Assembly (NCBI GenBank): GCA_003666485.1
Contig: CP032931.1
Location: 2,914,001-2,978,000 of the forward strand
Length of the DNA stretch: 64,000 nucleotides
Origin: Levilactobacillus brevis
Lineage (GTDB): Bacteria > Bacillota > Bacilli > Lactobacillales > Lactobacillaceae
Direction: 5' to 3'
Shown here: positions 1 to 9,000 of the stretch, piece after piece
How positions within the stretch are numbered: position 1 is the stretch's first letter
Layout: each line of letters starts with the position of its first letter
Program-made: the position numbers and the translations under genes
Notes under the pieces: model-generated
Told to the model about the DNA's origin: nothing
The model's input: only the letters and a program-made list of their open reading frames with translations
Database searches by the model: none

Positions 1-42
1 GTGGCCGAAGATGTGATCGCTGATTTGGCGGATGAAAAATGA
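1..42 (+). CDS. C-terminal end of an upstream gene (partial)
   Basis: Frame 1 is open from the window edge and ends with TGA at 40-42, giving the last 13 residues (VAEDVIADLADEK). A strong hairpin terminator follows directly, which supports a real gene end. The fragment is too short to assign a function. Confidence 0.55.
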   Translation: MAEDVIADLADEK

Positions 43-50
43 GTAACTGA

Positions 51-95
51 AAAGGAGATTGGCTATTCCGATTGGAATGGTCAGTCTCCTTTTTG
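51..95 (+). terminator. Rho-independent terminator of the upstream gene
   Basis: AAAAGGAGA pairs with TCTCCTTTTT, and an inner TATTCC/GGAATG stem extends the hairpin. A T-run closes it on the plus strand, 9 bases after the stop codon at 42. Confidence 0.8.
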
Positions 96-181
96 CTTAC
101 ACTCTGAAAAAAATGCAATTAGCCAGATTCATTATGACACCAAGGTTTACGGCTATAAAATTAGTCGTTGAGAGCAAGGTA

Positions 182-745
182 GTCCGTGCTGGCCGCCTTA
201 CCGTTCGCCAAATTTGGACCGTGACGCTGTGGGAAGGACCGGTCGAAGCCAAAAGTCGGTCTTCAACCTCGCTTCGAGCCGAAAATCACGTCTCGAAGAC
301 GCCAGTTTCCAAGAAAATCACTTGAAAACTCCCACGGCTGAGTCCAAATTTAGCTCACTCACAGCTACATGACAGATTACCCACTAATGTTGTCCAGCAA
401 CTTTCCTACTAACTGGTACCGACACCACTGGATGTACCGAATGCTAGCTAACGCCGGCGGGTTGGCACTTGTCAGTAATACCGAATTGGGTCAGATTTGG
501 CCACAATTCGCCTGTTCAAGGACTAAACTGATTGGCAGTGAAACATCTCTGTAGCCGGGAGTCCGCCAAATATGAGCTCAGCCGTGGGAGTTCCCTTAGC
601 GGCACGGTTTACGCCGGTTAGGGAACTGGCGACTTTGAGACGTGAACTTCGGCTCGAAGTCGAGGAGACGAGACCGCTCTTCGGCTCGTCCCGCCGCCCA
701 CCGCGTTCCGGCTCATATTTGGCAGACGGAAGGCGGCCAGCCCCC
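182..745. repeat. Dispersed repeat with long inverted arms, copy A
   Basis: This non-coding stretch fills most of the gap between 43 and 788. The left arm (about 182-372) starts GTGCTGGCCGCCTTACCG and ends near CTCACAGCTACATG. The right arm (about 549-745) is an imperfect inverted copy, starting GTAGCCGGGAGTCCGCC and ending GGCGGCCAGC. The arms enclose roughly 175 bases of unrelated core. The same arms with a different core recur at 31409-31945, and a third copy starts at 63974. Short reading frames inside are not conserved between copies, so I do not call a gene. It could be a non-autonomous mobile element or a structured RNA. It ends about 45 bases from the stop of the next minus-strand gene. 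Confidence 0.75.
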
Positions 746-788
746 ATTGCAAGCGGAACCTTTGACAGCCACATGTCTTCAGTGACAT

Positions 789-1751
789 CTATTTGCGACG
801 CCGTTTCCGCCGCTTCTTTTGGCTGTACTTGATTTGTTTGATGTGTTTCTTATGGGTCAATTGCCGGTCGGTCGTGAACAGTTCGCGGCTGGTCGTGGGA
901 TGGGCCCGCAAGTAGGCCTGCGTGAAGGCGTCCACGGCTTTAGTATCGGTGGTATCAATATTTTCATTTTGCATGGCCGTGGTCAGGTCTTCAAAGAAGC
1001 TTTCCAACTTGGGGTCGTACATCGTAACCAACGCCGTGTGGTGCTCGCTGACCCACTTTTCTAGGTCAGCGGCTGCGGGTAGCTTGTGTTGATCGGCTAA
1101 GTAACCGAACAGCGTCGTCAGCGCAAATGGCACCAGGTTGAACAGCGTCGGTACCCGGTCGGCCTCATCCAACAGGTGGGTGAACGGGCCAAACATGATT
1201 TCACTCAGCGTTGGCACGTCCCAGTCTTGAGGCTGCTTGCCCTTACCCGTGATCATGAGTTCTGCGGTCGTGTGCACGATGGTCACGAAGTTTTGCAGAT
1301 CACCCTGTGACAGGTTGGCCACGTCGGCCTGCGCCGTCATGGCTTGGACCCACCGTTCTACTTGGGCGACGACACCCTCATAGGCGGTCTGCTCGCTGGC
1401 AGCGTCGGCATGCTTTTCCACCAACGTGGGCCGTGCCTGCTTTAAAGCGGCATCCAGGGCCGACAAATTAGGGAGCTGTTGGGCCTTGAAATAAGCCGTC
1501 AGCACCGGAACAACCGCCACAAAATACAGGTGCGGCTGATCAACCATCGTTGGTAAGGCGGCCAAGGTCGCAGCCACCTGTTGCGGCGTCCAGTCGCCCT
1601 GCGCCATGTTCACCGTTTCCCGAACGTGCAACACATCCGTCAAAATGTCAGCGGCATACTTTTGCTGATTAGCTGATAATGAAGCCAACCGTTGCGGCGT
1701 CAGGAATTCTGCCGGCGTCAACGATTTGGCAGTTGAATCTGATTGTTCCAT
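789..1751 (-). CDS. Uncharacterised protein with basic C-terminal tail
   Basis: I do not recognise this protein of about 320 residues. It is soluble, mostly helical in appearance and rich in Ala, Thr and Gln. No signal peptide or membrane segment is visible. The last about 20 residues are extremely basic (KKHIKQIKYSQKKRRKRRRK), which suggests nucleic-acid or membrane-surface binding. I prefer the ATG at 1751, because GGGGT lies about 9 bases upstream. The ATG at 1760 is almost on top of that ribosome binding site. The gene stands alone between the agmatine operon terminator and repeat copy A. Confidence 0.7.
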   Translation of the reverse strand: MEQSDSTAKSLTPAEFLTPQRLASLSANQQKYAADILTDVLHVRETVNMAQGDWTPQQVAATLAALPTMVDQPHLYFVAVVPVLTAYFKAQQLPNLSALDAALKQARPTLVEKHADAASEQTAYEGVVAQVERWVQAMTAQADVANLSQGDLQNFVTIVHTTAELMITGKGKQPQDWDVPTLSEIMFGPFTHLLDEADRVPTLFNLVPFALTTLFGYLADQHKLPAAADLEKWVSEHHTALVTMYDPKLESFFEDLTTAMQNENIDTTDTKAVDAFTQAYLRAHPTTSRELFTTDRQLTHKKHIKQIKYSQKKRRKRRRK

Positions 1752-1797
1752 TACTTTCATACCCCTATCTTGAAGCGCTTAGGTCTATTATAGGGAA

Positions 1798-1820
1798 ATT
1801 CCTTAAGAAAAAGCAAATCC
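1798..1820. repeat. 23-bp exact repeat, copy 1
   Basis: A 23-base sequence starting ATTCCTTAAG and ending GCAAATCC occurs exactly here and again at 19290-19312. Both copies lie in intergenic DNA upstream of a start codon or beside a terminator. Confidence 0.7.
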
Positions 1821-1824
1821 GAGC

Positions 1825-1857
1825 AAAAAAGAGCCTGGAATATTCGATCCCAGACTC
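1825..1857 (-). terminator. Terminator of the agmatine operon
   Basis: On the minus strand GAGTCTGGGA pairs with TTCCAGGCTC and is followed by six T. It lies 35 bases after the stop of the RpiR gene, the last gene of the operon. Confidence 0.8.
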
Positions 1858-1891
1858 ATATTTCTATACTGTTAGCGAGGAGAGCGTCACC

Positions 1892-2698
1892 CTACTCTTC
1901 ACGCCGCTGAAAATGAAAGTCGCGGCCACCGTAATCCTCAACATATTGATACAGAATTAGTTCCATCACCGAAATCGTCGAAATCCGTGAACTAATGTCG
2001 GTGTCATTGATGGTGACACCGTCCGTAAAGATGTAAAAGTTAATATCACTCAAATTTTGAATCGTGTTGTTGTCCGGTTCAGTAATTGAGACCAGCAACG
2101 GCTTGGGTTGCATGTCGACCAGCCGGCTCATGATATCCAGCATCTCGCCATCAGATCCCGCGTAGGTCAAGATAAAGACCAGCGCATCCCCGTCAATTTG
2201 GCTCAAAGCCTGGCGGCGAAAGTCGTGGTCCCGGGGATAGTGGGTCTTGAACCCCGCCATGGTGTACAAGTAGTCAATGTACTCGACTGCATGTTTACTG
2301 ACTCCCTTGGCAAAGAAGAAGACGTCCGGATGGGCCGCCAACCGCTCAACGACTTGGTGTAACCGATCCGGTTGCATGACCCGCACCGACTCACTGATGT
2401 TTTTCAAATACTCTTCGCGGTAATCCGTCTGCTTAACCACAAACGGGGTCGCCTGGTCGGACTCCTTGCGATTGATCAGGGTAAACTTAATTACGGTGGT
2501 GAACTCGCTAAAGCCCGAGAATCCCAGCTTCTTCACGAACCGTAAAAATGTTGCCGTAGACACGAACGTAGCCGAGGCAACTTCCCGGATACTTTGGTTC
2601 TTGATCTGATCCATATTTTTCACGACATAATCGAACAGTTTTTGTTCATTAGCTGTCAGACCACTGAGATGTGCATTGACGATTTCAAAAAAGTTCAT
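1892..2698 (-). CDS. RpiR/MurR-family regulator of the agmatine operon
   Basis: This 268-residue protein has an N-terminal helix-turn-helix of the RpiR type (about residues 1-75, with TANEQKLFDYVVKN and SIREVASATFVSTATFLRFV) followed by a SIS sugar-phosphate-type ligand domain (about 110-250). Family members sense a phosphorylated or small ligand and act as repressors or activators. It starts only two bases after the stop of the deiminase-like gene, so it is the last gene of the agmatine operon and probably controls it. A TGAAACATGTTTCA palindrome upstream of ptcA is a plausible target. The ligand is unknown to me. Confidence 0.88.
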   Translation of the reverse strand: MNFFEIVNAHLSGLTANEQKLFDYVVKNMDQIKNQSIREVASATFVSTATFLRFVKKLGFSGFSEFTTVIKFTLINRKESDQATPFVVKQTDYREEYLKNISESVRVMQPDRLHQVVERLAAHPDVFFFAKGVSKHAVEYIDYLYTMAGFKTHYPRDHDFRRQALSQIDGDALVFILTYAGSDGEMLDIMSRLVDMQPKPLLVSITEPDNNTIQNLSDINFYIFTDGVTINDTDISSRISTISVMELILYQYVEDYGGRDFHFQRREE

Positions 2699-2700
2699 CG

Positions 2701-3807
2701 CTACTTGCCTCCCGTCTGCCGTCCTGGAACGCCGGCCGCAATCGTGTGGATGTTCCCCCCACCGGTTAAGATCTCCGTTGCGGGTACGGGTACGACTTGC
2801 CGGTCCGGATACAGCTTCGCCAATTGTTGCTGAGCGACGGCGTCTTGTGGGTCATCGAAGGTCGGCATCAAAATGGCCTGGTTGGTCGTGATGTAGCTGA
2901 CGTAACTCGCCGTCAACCGCTGGCCGGCCACTCGTGGCAACATCCCGTTGATGGGGTCCACGCCATTGGCTTCTTCTTCACTCAGCTTCAAGATGCGGGG
3001 CGTCTGTAACTTGTGAATCTTGAAATGCCGGTCCCGTGCATCCGTAGCGGCCGCCAAGATTGCGTAGGCTTCCTCACTGATTTCGTGCTGCGGGTCCGTC
3101 TCATCGTCCGTCCAGGTCAGGACCAACTCACCCGGCGCCACAAAATTCAGCATGTTATCAATGTCACCATTGGTCTCATCCATGAAATAGCCCTCTGGTA
3201 GCCAAATCGTCTTGGTTACCCCCAGATAGTCATGGAAAATCTGTTCCGCGTCGGCCTTGGTCAAGCCACCCGGGTTACGTCCTTCAGATAAAACCACACT
3301 TTCAGTTGCAATCAACGTGCCCTGTCCATCTACGTGAATGGCACAGCCTTCAAGGACTTTATCCACTTGATAGACTGGGAATTCTTGCAGGTCCGCGACC
3401 TTCTTGCCAATTTGGTTGTCCTTATCCCATGGGAAATACAGGCCATCAAGTAGGCCGCCCCAGGCGTTGAACTGAAAGTCGACCGCCCGAATCTCCCCGG
3501 CATCATTGACCACGTAAAAGGGGCCACAGTCTTTCATCCACGAGTCGTTGCTACTCATCTCTACCACGCGTACAGCCGGTGAAAGTTGCGCCCGAGCATG
3601 GGCATACTGATCCTGATTGACCAACATGGTCACGGGTTCAAACTGGGCAATGGTCTCAGCTAATCGGGCAAAGGCCTTCTGCGCGGGTTTGCCGCCCTCT
3701 CGCCAGTTGTCTGGCCGTTCAGGCCAAATCATATAACTGGCCGCTTGATCTTCAAATTCTCCTGGCATCCGGAACCCGTCCGCCGCCGGTGTTTGTGCTA
3801 ATCTCAT
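2701..3807 (-). CDS. Agmatine deiminase paralogue lacking catalytic residues
   Basis: This 368-residue protein aligns along its whole length with the active deiminase at 5004-6098 (start SRMRLAQTPAADGFRMPGEF versus [13 protein letters not shown]). The catalytic signatures have changed. The His motif GHVD is GDID (residue about 215), the C-terminal nucleophile motif NIHC is NIHT, EGGSIH is EGCAIH and WIRDCG is WMKDCG. The codons read clearly as GAC and ACG, so these are not ambiguous calls. The reading frame is intact and the ribosome binding site is good (GGAG 8 bases before ATG at 3807), so it is kept as a protein. I infer a pseudoenzyme, possibly a ligand-sensing or regulatory partner of the adjacent RpiR protein or of AguA. 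Confidence 0.88.
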   Translation of the reverse strand: MRLAQTPAADGFRMPGEFEDQAASYMIWPERPDNWREGGKPAQKAFARLAETIAQFEPVTMLVNQDQYAHARAQLSPAVRVVEMSSNDSWMKDCGPFYVVNDAGEIRAVDFQFNAWGGLLDGLYFPWDKDNQIGKKVADLQEFPVYQVDKVLEGCAIHVDGQGTLIATESVVLSEGRNPGGLTKADAEQIFHDYLGVTKTIWLPEGYFMDETNGDIDNMLNFVAPGELVLTWTDDETDPQHEISEEAYAILAAATDARDRHFKIHKLQTPRILKLSEEEANGVDPINGMLPRVAGQRLTASYVSYITTNQAILMPTFDDPQDAVAQQQLAKLYPDRQVVPVPATEILTGGGNIHTIAAGVPGRQTGGK

Positions 3808-3941
3808 TCTACTCACTCCGCTTATTTCATCATTTTTGATCGGTTCAGCAATCGCTGGAACGCCCCTATAAATTGTTCATCCTTCACGTCTTTCACAATT
3901 CTACACTAGTTTGCCTACGCATACCCGATCATTTTCTATGT

Positions 3942-3978
3942 ACAACTGGCGACACCAACCTGAGTCGATGTCGCCAGT
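3942..3978 (-). other. Intra-operon hairpin between carbamate kinase and the deiminase paralogue
   Basis: AACTGGCGACA and TGTCGCCAGTT form an 11-bp perfect stem in the 175-base gap after arcC. There is no long T-run, so it is more likely a processing or partial termination site that lowers expression of the last two genes. Confidence 0.5.
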
Positions 3979-3991
3979 TCACCTATTCACT

Positions 3992-4936
3992 TTACTTCCG
4001 AATAATAGTCCCGGAACCATTTTCCAAGAAACCAGCGACATTGGCCAACGAGGTAATAACCACCTTGCCATCTGGCTGGTTGTTCACGAAGTCCAAGGCT
4101 GCTTGAATCTTTGGCAACATACTGCCCTTGGCAAATTGATTCTCTTGAATGTACTGCGTCAATTCTGCTGAGGTCACGTCAGTCAGCTGCTTTTGATCAG
4201 GCTGATTGAAGTTCACGAAGACATGGTCGACCGCCGTCAAAATGATCAACAGGTCGGCGTGGACCAATTCGGCCAATTTTTCAGAGGCGAAGTCCTTGTC
4301 GATCACGGCTTCGCGACCCACTAACTGATTACCCTCACGTACAACGGGCACACCGCCACCCCCAACGGAAACGGGAATGACATCGGCATCAACTAACGCG
4401 TTGACGACTGCAGATTCCTTCACGTTGATTGGCTTGGGGGAAGCTACCACACGCCGGTATCCCCGACCCGCATCTTCCACGTAGACATTGTCTGGATGAG
4501 CTTGCTTTTCCGTAGCGACTTCGGCTTCTGTATAGAATGGCCCGATCGGCTTGCTAGGATCCGTAAAGGCTGGGTCATCGGGTGCCACTTCAACTTGGGT
4601 GACTACTGTGGCAACATCCTTCGTTAGGCCTTCATCAGCCAAGGCTTTATCCATGGCGTTTTCCAACCAGTAGCCAATGCTCCCTTGCGTCATGGCCACA
4701 GCCGTATCCAATGGCATGGCCGGGTTCTTAGCCGTACTGCCAGCGGCCTGTTGTAACAGCAGGTTGCCGACTTGCGGCCCGTTCCCGTGAGAAATGATCA
4801 GCTGGTCGCCTTGCTTGACGAACTGGACCAGTGACTTCGCTGTGTCAGCCAGAGCGGCCTGTTGGGCAGCGGCCGAAGCATCGTCAGCTAAAATGGCGTT
4901 TCCGCCTAATGCAACTACAATTTTACGTTTTGTCAT
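3992..4936 (-). CDS. arcC: Carbamate kinase of the agmatine deiminase pathway
   Basis: This 314-residue enzyme transfers phosphate from carbamoyl phosphate to ADP, giving ATP, ammonia and CO2. It is the energy-yielding last step of agmatine catabolism. Family motifs are present: [14 protein letters not shown] at the N-terminus, [12 protein letters not shown] near residue 50, [12 protein letters not shown] near 200 and [13 protein letters not shown] near 220. Length fits the family. The gene starts at an ATG with AAGGAG 9 bases upstream. It follows the active deiminase after a 67-base gap that contains a hairpin (AAAGGTCAGG/CCTGGCCTTT). Confidence 0.95.
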   Translation of the reverse strand: MTKRKIVVALGGNAILADDASAAAQQAALADTAKSLVQFVKQGDQLIISHGNGPQVGNLLLQQAAGSTAKNPAMPLDTAVAMTQGSIGYWLENAMDKALADEGLTKDVATVVTQVEVAPDDPAFTDPSKPIGPFYTEAEVATEKQAHPDNVYVEDAGRGYRRVVASPKPINVKESAVVNALVDADVIPVSVGGGGVPVVREGNQLVGREAVIDKDFASEKLAELVHADLLIILTAVDHVFVNFNQPDQKQLTDVTSAELTQYIQENQFAKGSMLPKIQAALDFVNNQPDGKVVITSLANVAGFLENGSGTIIRK

Positions 4937-5003
4937 GATGGATTCACTCCTTATTTTTAACAGAAAAGGCCAGGCTCTTCACCTGACCTTTCACATTTCC
5001 CGA

Positions 5004-6098
5004 TTAAGCTTCAGGAACTTGTTGCGTAATGCAGTGGATATTACCGCCACCGAGTAAGACTTCACGAGCGGGAACGCCCACAACTTTGCGGTCTGGGTAA
5101 AGTTCTTCCAGTGTTGCTTTGGCCTTCTCATCGGCTGGGTCGCCGAACAGTGGGAAGACAATGCCGCCATTAGCCGTGTAGTAGTTCACGTAGCTAGCAG
5201 CTAAGCGTTCGCCTTCGGTCCGTGGTAAGGTCCCATCAACAGCGTCAACGCCTTCGCTTTCTTCCTTGGTAATGGTGATTGGCTTTGGCAAGTAGAGCTT
5301 AACGACCTTGATCTTACGGCCCTTAGCATCCGTTGCGTTTTCCAAAATATCCAAGTTTTCTTTTGAAATTTCGTATTGTGGATCGTTCTTGTCATCGGTC
5401 CAAGCCAAGGCAACGACGCCGGGCTTAACGAAGTTGGCGATGTTGTCCACGTGGCCGTTGGTTTCGTCCAAGTAGATCCCGCGCTTCAACCAGATGACCT
5501 TCTTCAGGTTCAGGTGTTCCTTCAAGACTTCTTCGATTTGTTCCTTGGACAGTTGTGAATTCCGACCATCAGACAAGAGGCATTCTTCAGTCGTGATCAA
5601 GGTGCCTTCACCATCGACGTGGATGGAGCCGCCTTCCAAAATGAAGTCGTCTAAACGGTACCGATCAACGTGTTCCAGCTCAGTCATCTTTTGGGCAACA
5701 CGGTCGTCCTTGTCCCAAGGGAAGTAGAGGCCATCGACTAAGCCACCCCATGAGTTGAACGTCCAGTCAACACCGCGCAAGTCGCCTTTGTCGTTCTTAA
5801 CAAAGGTTGCGCCACAGTCGCGGATCCAGGAATCGTCATTAGACATTTCGACGACCTCGACATTGTCAGGCAGCATGTTACGGGCGTTGGCAAATTGGTC
5901 ATCGTTCACACCAACCGTGACGTGTTCGAATTGTGAAATAGCCTTGGCTACTTCAACGAAAGTCTTTTGGGCTGGCTTACCACCATTACGCCAGTTATCT
6001 GGACGTTGTGGCCATAAGATGTAAACACCTTTGTGTTGTTCAAATTCGCCGGGCATCCGGTAACCGTCTTGTTTAGGGGTACTATCTAAAGTCTTCAT
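5004..6098 (-). CDS. aguA: Agmatine deiminase
   Basis: This enzyme hydrolyses agmatine to N-carbamoylputrescine and ammonia. At 364 residues it has normal length. The catalytic set of the guanidino-group modifying superfamily is intact: [19 protein letters not shown], the His motif DETNGHVDN and the C-terminal Cys in [12 protein letters not shown]. It is therefore the functional copy, in contrast to its paralogue two genes downstream. It lies 16 bases after the antiporter gene in the same operon. The Shine-Dalgarno GGAG is about 10 bases before the ATG. Confidence 0.96.
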   Translation of the reverse strand: MKTLDSTPKQDGYRMPGEFEQHKGVYILWPQRPDNWRNGGKPAQKTFVEVAKAISQFEHVTVGVNDDQFANARNMLPDNVEVVEMSNDDSWIRDCGATFVKNDKGDLRGVDWTFNSWGGLVDGLYFPWDKDDRVAQKMTELEHVDRYRLDDFILEGGSIHVDGEGTLITTEECLLSDGRNSQLSKEQIEEVLKEHLNLKKVIWLKRGIYLDETNGHVDNIANFVKPGVVALAWTDDKNDPQYEISKENLDILENATDAKGRKIKVVKLYLPKPITITKEESEGVDAVDGTLPRTEGERLAASYVNYYTANGGIVFPLFGDPADEKAKATLEELYPDRKVVGVPAREVLLGGGNIHCITQQVPEA

Positions 6099-6114
6099 AA
6101 TTTAGTTCAGCTCC

Positions 6115-7518
6115 TTATTCTAAGTTCGTATTTTCTTTAACAGCAGTATTAGCGTCTTCTTTGGGTGCGTGGTGTTCAGCGTACCGCACCACGATTTCAC
6201 CAATCACTAAGGTCAAGACCGTCCCAATCAGAACAGGCATCTTAGCGGAAACTTCCGCGGCTGATGAGTTCATTGGGAATACTGAGAAGATGACGGTCAA
6301 GATCAACAGGACTTCGGGAATCCAGGTCATTAAGTTGATCATGACCCGGCCACCAGGAATCTTAAATGGCCGATCAGCATCTGGATCCTTACGCCGTAAT
6401 TCCCAGAAAGCCGGGAACATCATTGTGTAGGATAACAGTAAAGCCACAACGTTCAGTGAGAAGAAGGCCCAGAAGATATCTTGGTTAGGAATAAATGGAC
6501 TGGCAATAACCAATACTGAAGCGACGATACCATTCAGGTACCCCGTCCCAACAGGCATGCCCTTTGCGTCTTCCTTCCCAAAGATCTTTGGTAAGACGTG
6601 ATCTTTACCAGCGTAATCGGCAACGTAGTTCACACCTAACGCCCAGGAGATCATTTCAGAAACCAAGATGTATAGGAAGAAGATCCCAATCAAAATGACA
6701 AACCAATTCATGTGACCAATCAACAGAACGAAGCTGTCGATCAAGCCGCTGGATGCAGACAACTTGTCCGTTGGAATCGCGGCCCCCATCCCAAAGGCTC
6801 CTAACAGGTAGGAAACGGCAATCAAGATACCACCAATAATGATGGCTTGAGGAATCTGCTTCTTGGGGTTGTCCATGTCATCAGCCATAGTGGCCACAAC
6901 TTCAAACCCTAAGAAGTTGAAGATAATAACGGATAAATTGCTTAAACCGGAGAGATTCATTTGTGGTAATAAACTGTGAACGGTGAAACTGTTTGCGACA
7001 CCGCGCGTTGCGGCGACGTAGATACCCAAGCCACCTAAGGCCAGGATCGTGACGATCTTGGCAAATGCCGCCAGGTTCATGATCCATTTACTCTCAGAAA
7101 CTGGCTTATTGCCAACTAACACGACAAACCAAACGAATGCGAGTTGAATGAGGATCGAGCCCCAGGTGTTCACCTTAAATTTAAAGATTTGCTCGGCAAT
7201 TTGGACGAATAGTACCGCCAAACTGGCCATCCACAATGGATAGTTGATCCAGTACAACCAAGCCAGCCGACCGCCCCAGCGGGGACCAAATGCCTTTTTG
7301 ACCCAATCGTACAGGCCCCCATCACCAGTGTAGGTTGTCCCTAGCTCGGAAGAAATCAAGCCATATGGGATAAAGAACAAAATCAGTAAGAAGAACCACC
7401 AGAAGAACTGGGAGGGTCCAATGGCAGCTGCGGGCGCAACTGACTCGACGACCATTACGACGACGACCGCCATCAGGACGGCATCGAATAATTTAAATTT
7501 TTTCTTGTTAGTGTCCAT
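6115..7518 (-). CDS. aguD: APC-family antiporter, probably agmatine/putrescine exchanger
   Basis: This 467-residue membrane protein has about 12 predicted membrane segments, starting at FDAVLMAVVVVMVVESVAPAA, and belongs to the amino acid/polyamine/organocation superfamily. Its position between putrescine carbamoyltransferase and agmatine deiminase points to import of agmatine against export of putrescine. Substrate specificity is inferred from context, not from residues. The N-terminus is cytoplasmic (MDTNKKKFK) and the C-terminal tail is charged. The ribosome binding site GGAGATAGG precedes the ATG. Confidence 0.9.
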   Translation of the reverse strand: MDTNKKKFKLFDAVLMAVVVVMVVESVAPAAAIGPSQFFWWFFLLILFFIPYGLISSELGTTYTGDGGLYDWVKKAFGPRWGGRLAWLYWINYPLWMASLAVLFVQIAEQIFKFKVNTWGSILIQLAFVWFVVLVGNKPVSESKWIMNLAAFAKIVTILALGGLGIYVAATRGVANSFTVHSLLPQMNLSGLSNLSVIIFNFLGFEVVATMADDMDNPKKQIPQAIIIGGILIAVSYLLGAFGMGAAIPTDKLSASSGLIDSFVLLIGHMNWFVILIGIFFLYILVSEMISWALGVNYVADYAGKDHVLPKIFGKEDAKGMPVGTGYLNGIVASVLVIASPFIPNQDIFWAFFSLNVVALLLSYTMMFPAFWELRRKDPDADRPFKIPGGRVMINLMTWIPEVLLILTVIFSVFPMNSSAAEVSAKMPVLIGTVLTLVIGEIVVRYAEHHAPKEDANTAVKENTNLE

Positions 7519-7580
7519 GATCCTATCTCCTCTAGTCCGCGAACGTTTGATGCCGTGCGGATCTCAAACTGAAAAACGGG

Positions 7581-8615
7581 TTATTTCGCATTCCGTTCAT
7601 CAACGGCGTTCCGTAGCATCAGTTCAAATTCAGCATCGTACTTGTCAGCAACGGCCTTAGAAGCATACTTTAAATCTGGATTCAACAGGTAAACGAAGAT
7701 TGCGCGCATCGCCGTCTTACGGTTTTCAGCTTCATCCCAAACAATGGAGTAATCGGAATCGATGACTTCATCGGTCACTTCTTCGCCACGGGTAGCTGGC
7801 AAGCAGTGCATGAACTTCACGTGATCGGAGGCCTTGGCAACTAAGTCAGCATTGACTTGGTACTTCGGGTAGAAGATCTTCATCCGGTCATCCTTGGATA
7901 ATTCGGCTTCGTACAGACCGTACCAAACATCGGTGTAGATAAAGTCGGCATCCTTCAAGGCTTCGTCAGCGTCTTCCGTAACTAAGACAGAACCGCCAGA
8001 AACTTCGGCGTTCTTCTTACCAATTTCCAGGGTTTCAGGCTTGATTTGGAAGCCTTTAGGGCCAAATTGTACGAAGTCCATCCCCATCTTGGTAGCCATG
8101 AACATAGTGGAAACACAAACTTGAGTCGCATCACCGACGAAGACAATCTTGCAATCGCTAAGCTTCTTGCCCTTTGGTAAATGTTCCGTCATGGTAATGA
8201 TGTCGCCAAGCTCTTGGGTTGGGTGGTTGTAATCACTCATGAAGTTAACGACTGGCACCTTGGCAAATTTACCAACTTCGGCAACGGTGTGGTGACGTTC
8301 AACCCGGGCACCGATGATGTCTAAGATCCGGCCGAGGACTTGTGAGGTGTCTTCGATGGATTCATGACCACCTAATTGGATTTGGCCGGGAGCTAAGTAT
8401 TGGGCATGGCCACCTAATTCGGTCATGGCTGCTTCAGCAGAAGTCCGAGTCCGCGTGGAAGATTGTTCAAAGATCATGCCCAGTGTCTTGTTCTTCAACA
8501 GTGGTGGGTAGTAACCATTCTTGATGGATTCCTTAATCTTGATCCCCAAGTCGATCATGTATTGGATTTCGTCTTTCGTGTAAGTGTTGGTGTCAATAAA
8601 ATCACGTTTAGTCAT
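7581..8615 (-). CDS. ptcA: Putrescine carbamoyltransferase
   Basis: The enzyme phosphorolyses N-carbamoylputrescine to putrescine and carbamoyl phosphate. This 344-residue protein has the carbamoyl-phosphate motif [15 protein letters not shown], the ornithine-transcarbamoylase-like HCLPATRG motif and HPTQELGD. The C-terminal extension after residue 310 is typical of PtcA rather than OTC, and the agmatine context supports PtcA. It is the first gene of the operon. Its promoter region holds a cre-like site and a TGAAACATGTTTCA palindrome. The Shine-Dalgarno GAGGGG lies 9 bases before the ATG. Confidence 0.93.
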   Translation of the reverse strand: MTKRDFIDTNTYTKDEIQYMIDLGIKIKESIKNGYYPPLLKNKTLGMIFEQSSTRTRTSAEAAMTELGGHAQYLAPGQIQLGGHESIEDTSQVLGRILDIIGARVERHHTVAEVGKFAKVPVVNFMSDYNHPTQELGDIITMTEHLPKGKKLSDCKIVFVGDATQVCVSTMFMATKMGMDFVQFGPKGFQIKPETLEIGKKNAEVSGGSVLVTEDADEALKDADFIYTDVWYGLYEAELSKDDRMKIFYPKYQVNADLVAKASDHVKFMHCLPATRGEEVTDEVIDSDYSIVWDEAENRKTAMRAIFVYLLNPDLKYASKAVADKYDAEFELMLRNAVDERNAK

Positions 8616-8696
8616 TTCAATTACCCCTCTGTAAGTTTATTTGTGTAGTTCGTATCAATTGATTACGTGCTTAGCATAAAGGAAATATGCACTCTT

Positions 8697-8710
8697 GGGA
8701 AGCGTTTTCA
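8697..8710 (-). promoter_or_regulatory. cre-like CcpA site upstream of ptcA
   Basis: GGGAAGCGTTTTCA matches the core AAnCGnTTTTCA of catabolite responsive elements, with two mismatches in the left half. On the minus strand TTGAAA, part of the site, sits 17 bases from ATATTT, so the site would overlap a -35 box. CcpA repression of agmatine catabolism is established in lactic acid bacteria. Confidence 0.55.
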
Positions 8711-8756
8711 ACGAAGCTGACACCCACTATACTGGGGTGTTTCTCGTTTCATTTGG

Positions 8757-8770
8757 TGAAACATGTTTCA
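8757..8770. promoter_or_regulatory. TGAAACATGTTTCA palindrome upstream of ptcA
   Basis: This is a perfect 14-base palindrome about 140 bases upstream of the ptcA start, with a nearby CGTTTCATTTGGTGAAAC that extends the symmetry. It is a candidate operator for the operon's RpiR regulator. The rest of the 385-base gap (8616-9000) holds the ptcA leader, a hairpin AATACCGA/TCGGTATT at 8875-8915 and the terminator of the next gene. I see no coding sequence there. Confidence 0.45.
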
Positions 8771-8947
8771 TCGGTTGGGGCGCTAAGGCCCACGCTGACT
8801 GGACTTATTGATTTGGTGCCAACACGTCTTTATTACATATCGTGAAATATGAAACAAGATAGCACAATACCGATGTACCGGCTCTGCTGCCGCGTTTTTA
8901 TGCACAGGTCGGTATTTTATTCATCAGATTCACTCACCCACTAGACG

Positions 8948-8990
8948 AAAAAGCCCGCTAATCCGCTGACCACGGATTAACGAGCTTTAT
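8948..8990 (-). terminator. Terminator of the 310-residue membrane-anchored gene
   Basis: A 16-bp imperfect stem (AAAGCCCGCTAATCCG with CGGATTAACGAGCTTT) is followed by T-rich sequence on the minus strand, starting 11 bases after the stop at 9001. Confidence 0.75.
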
Positions 8991-9000
8991 TGCATTCTAT

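Noticed and set aside
572-832. Frames inside repeat copy A (and 31771-31995 in copy B) starting MSSAVG
   Set aside because: The two copies share the start but diverge and shift frame soon after, so the conservation is at DNA rather than protein level.
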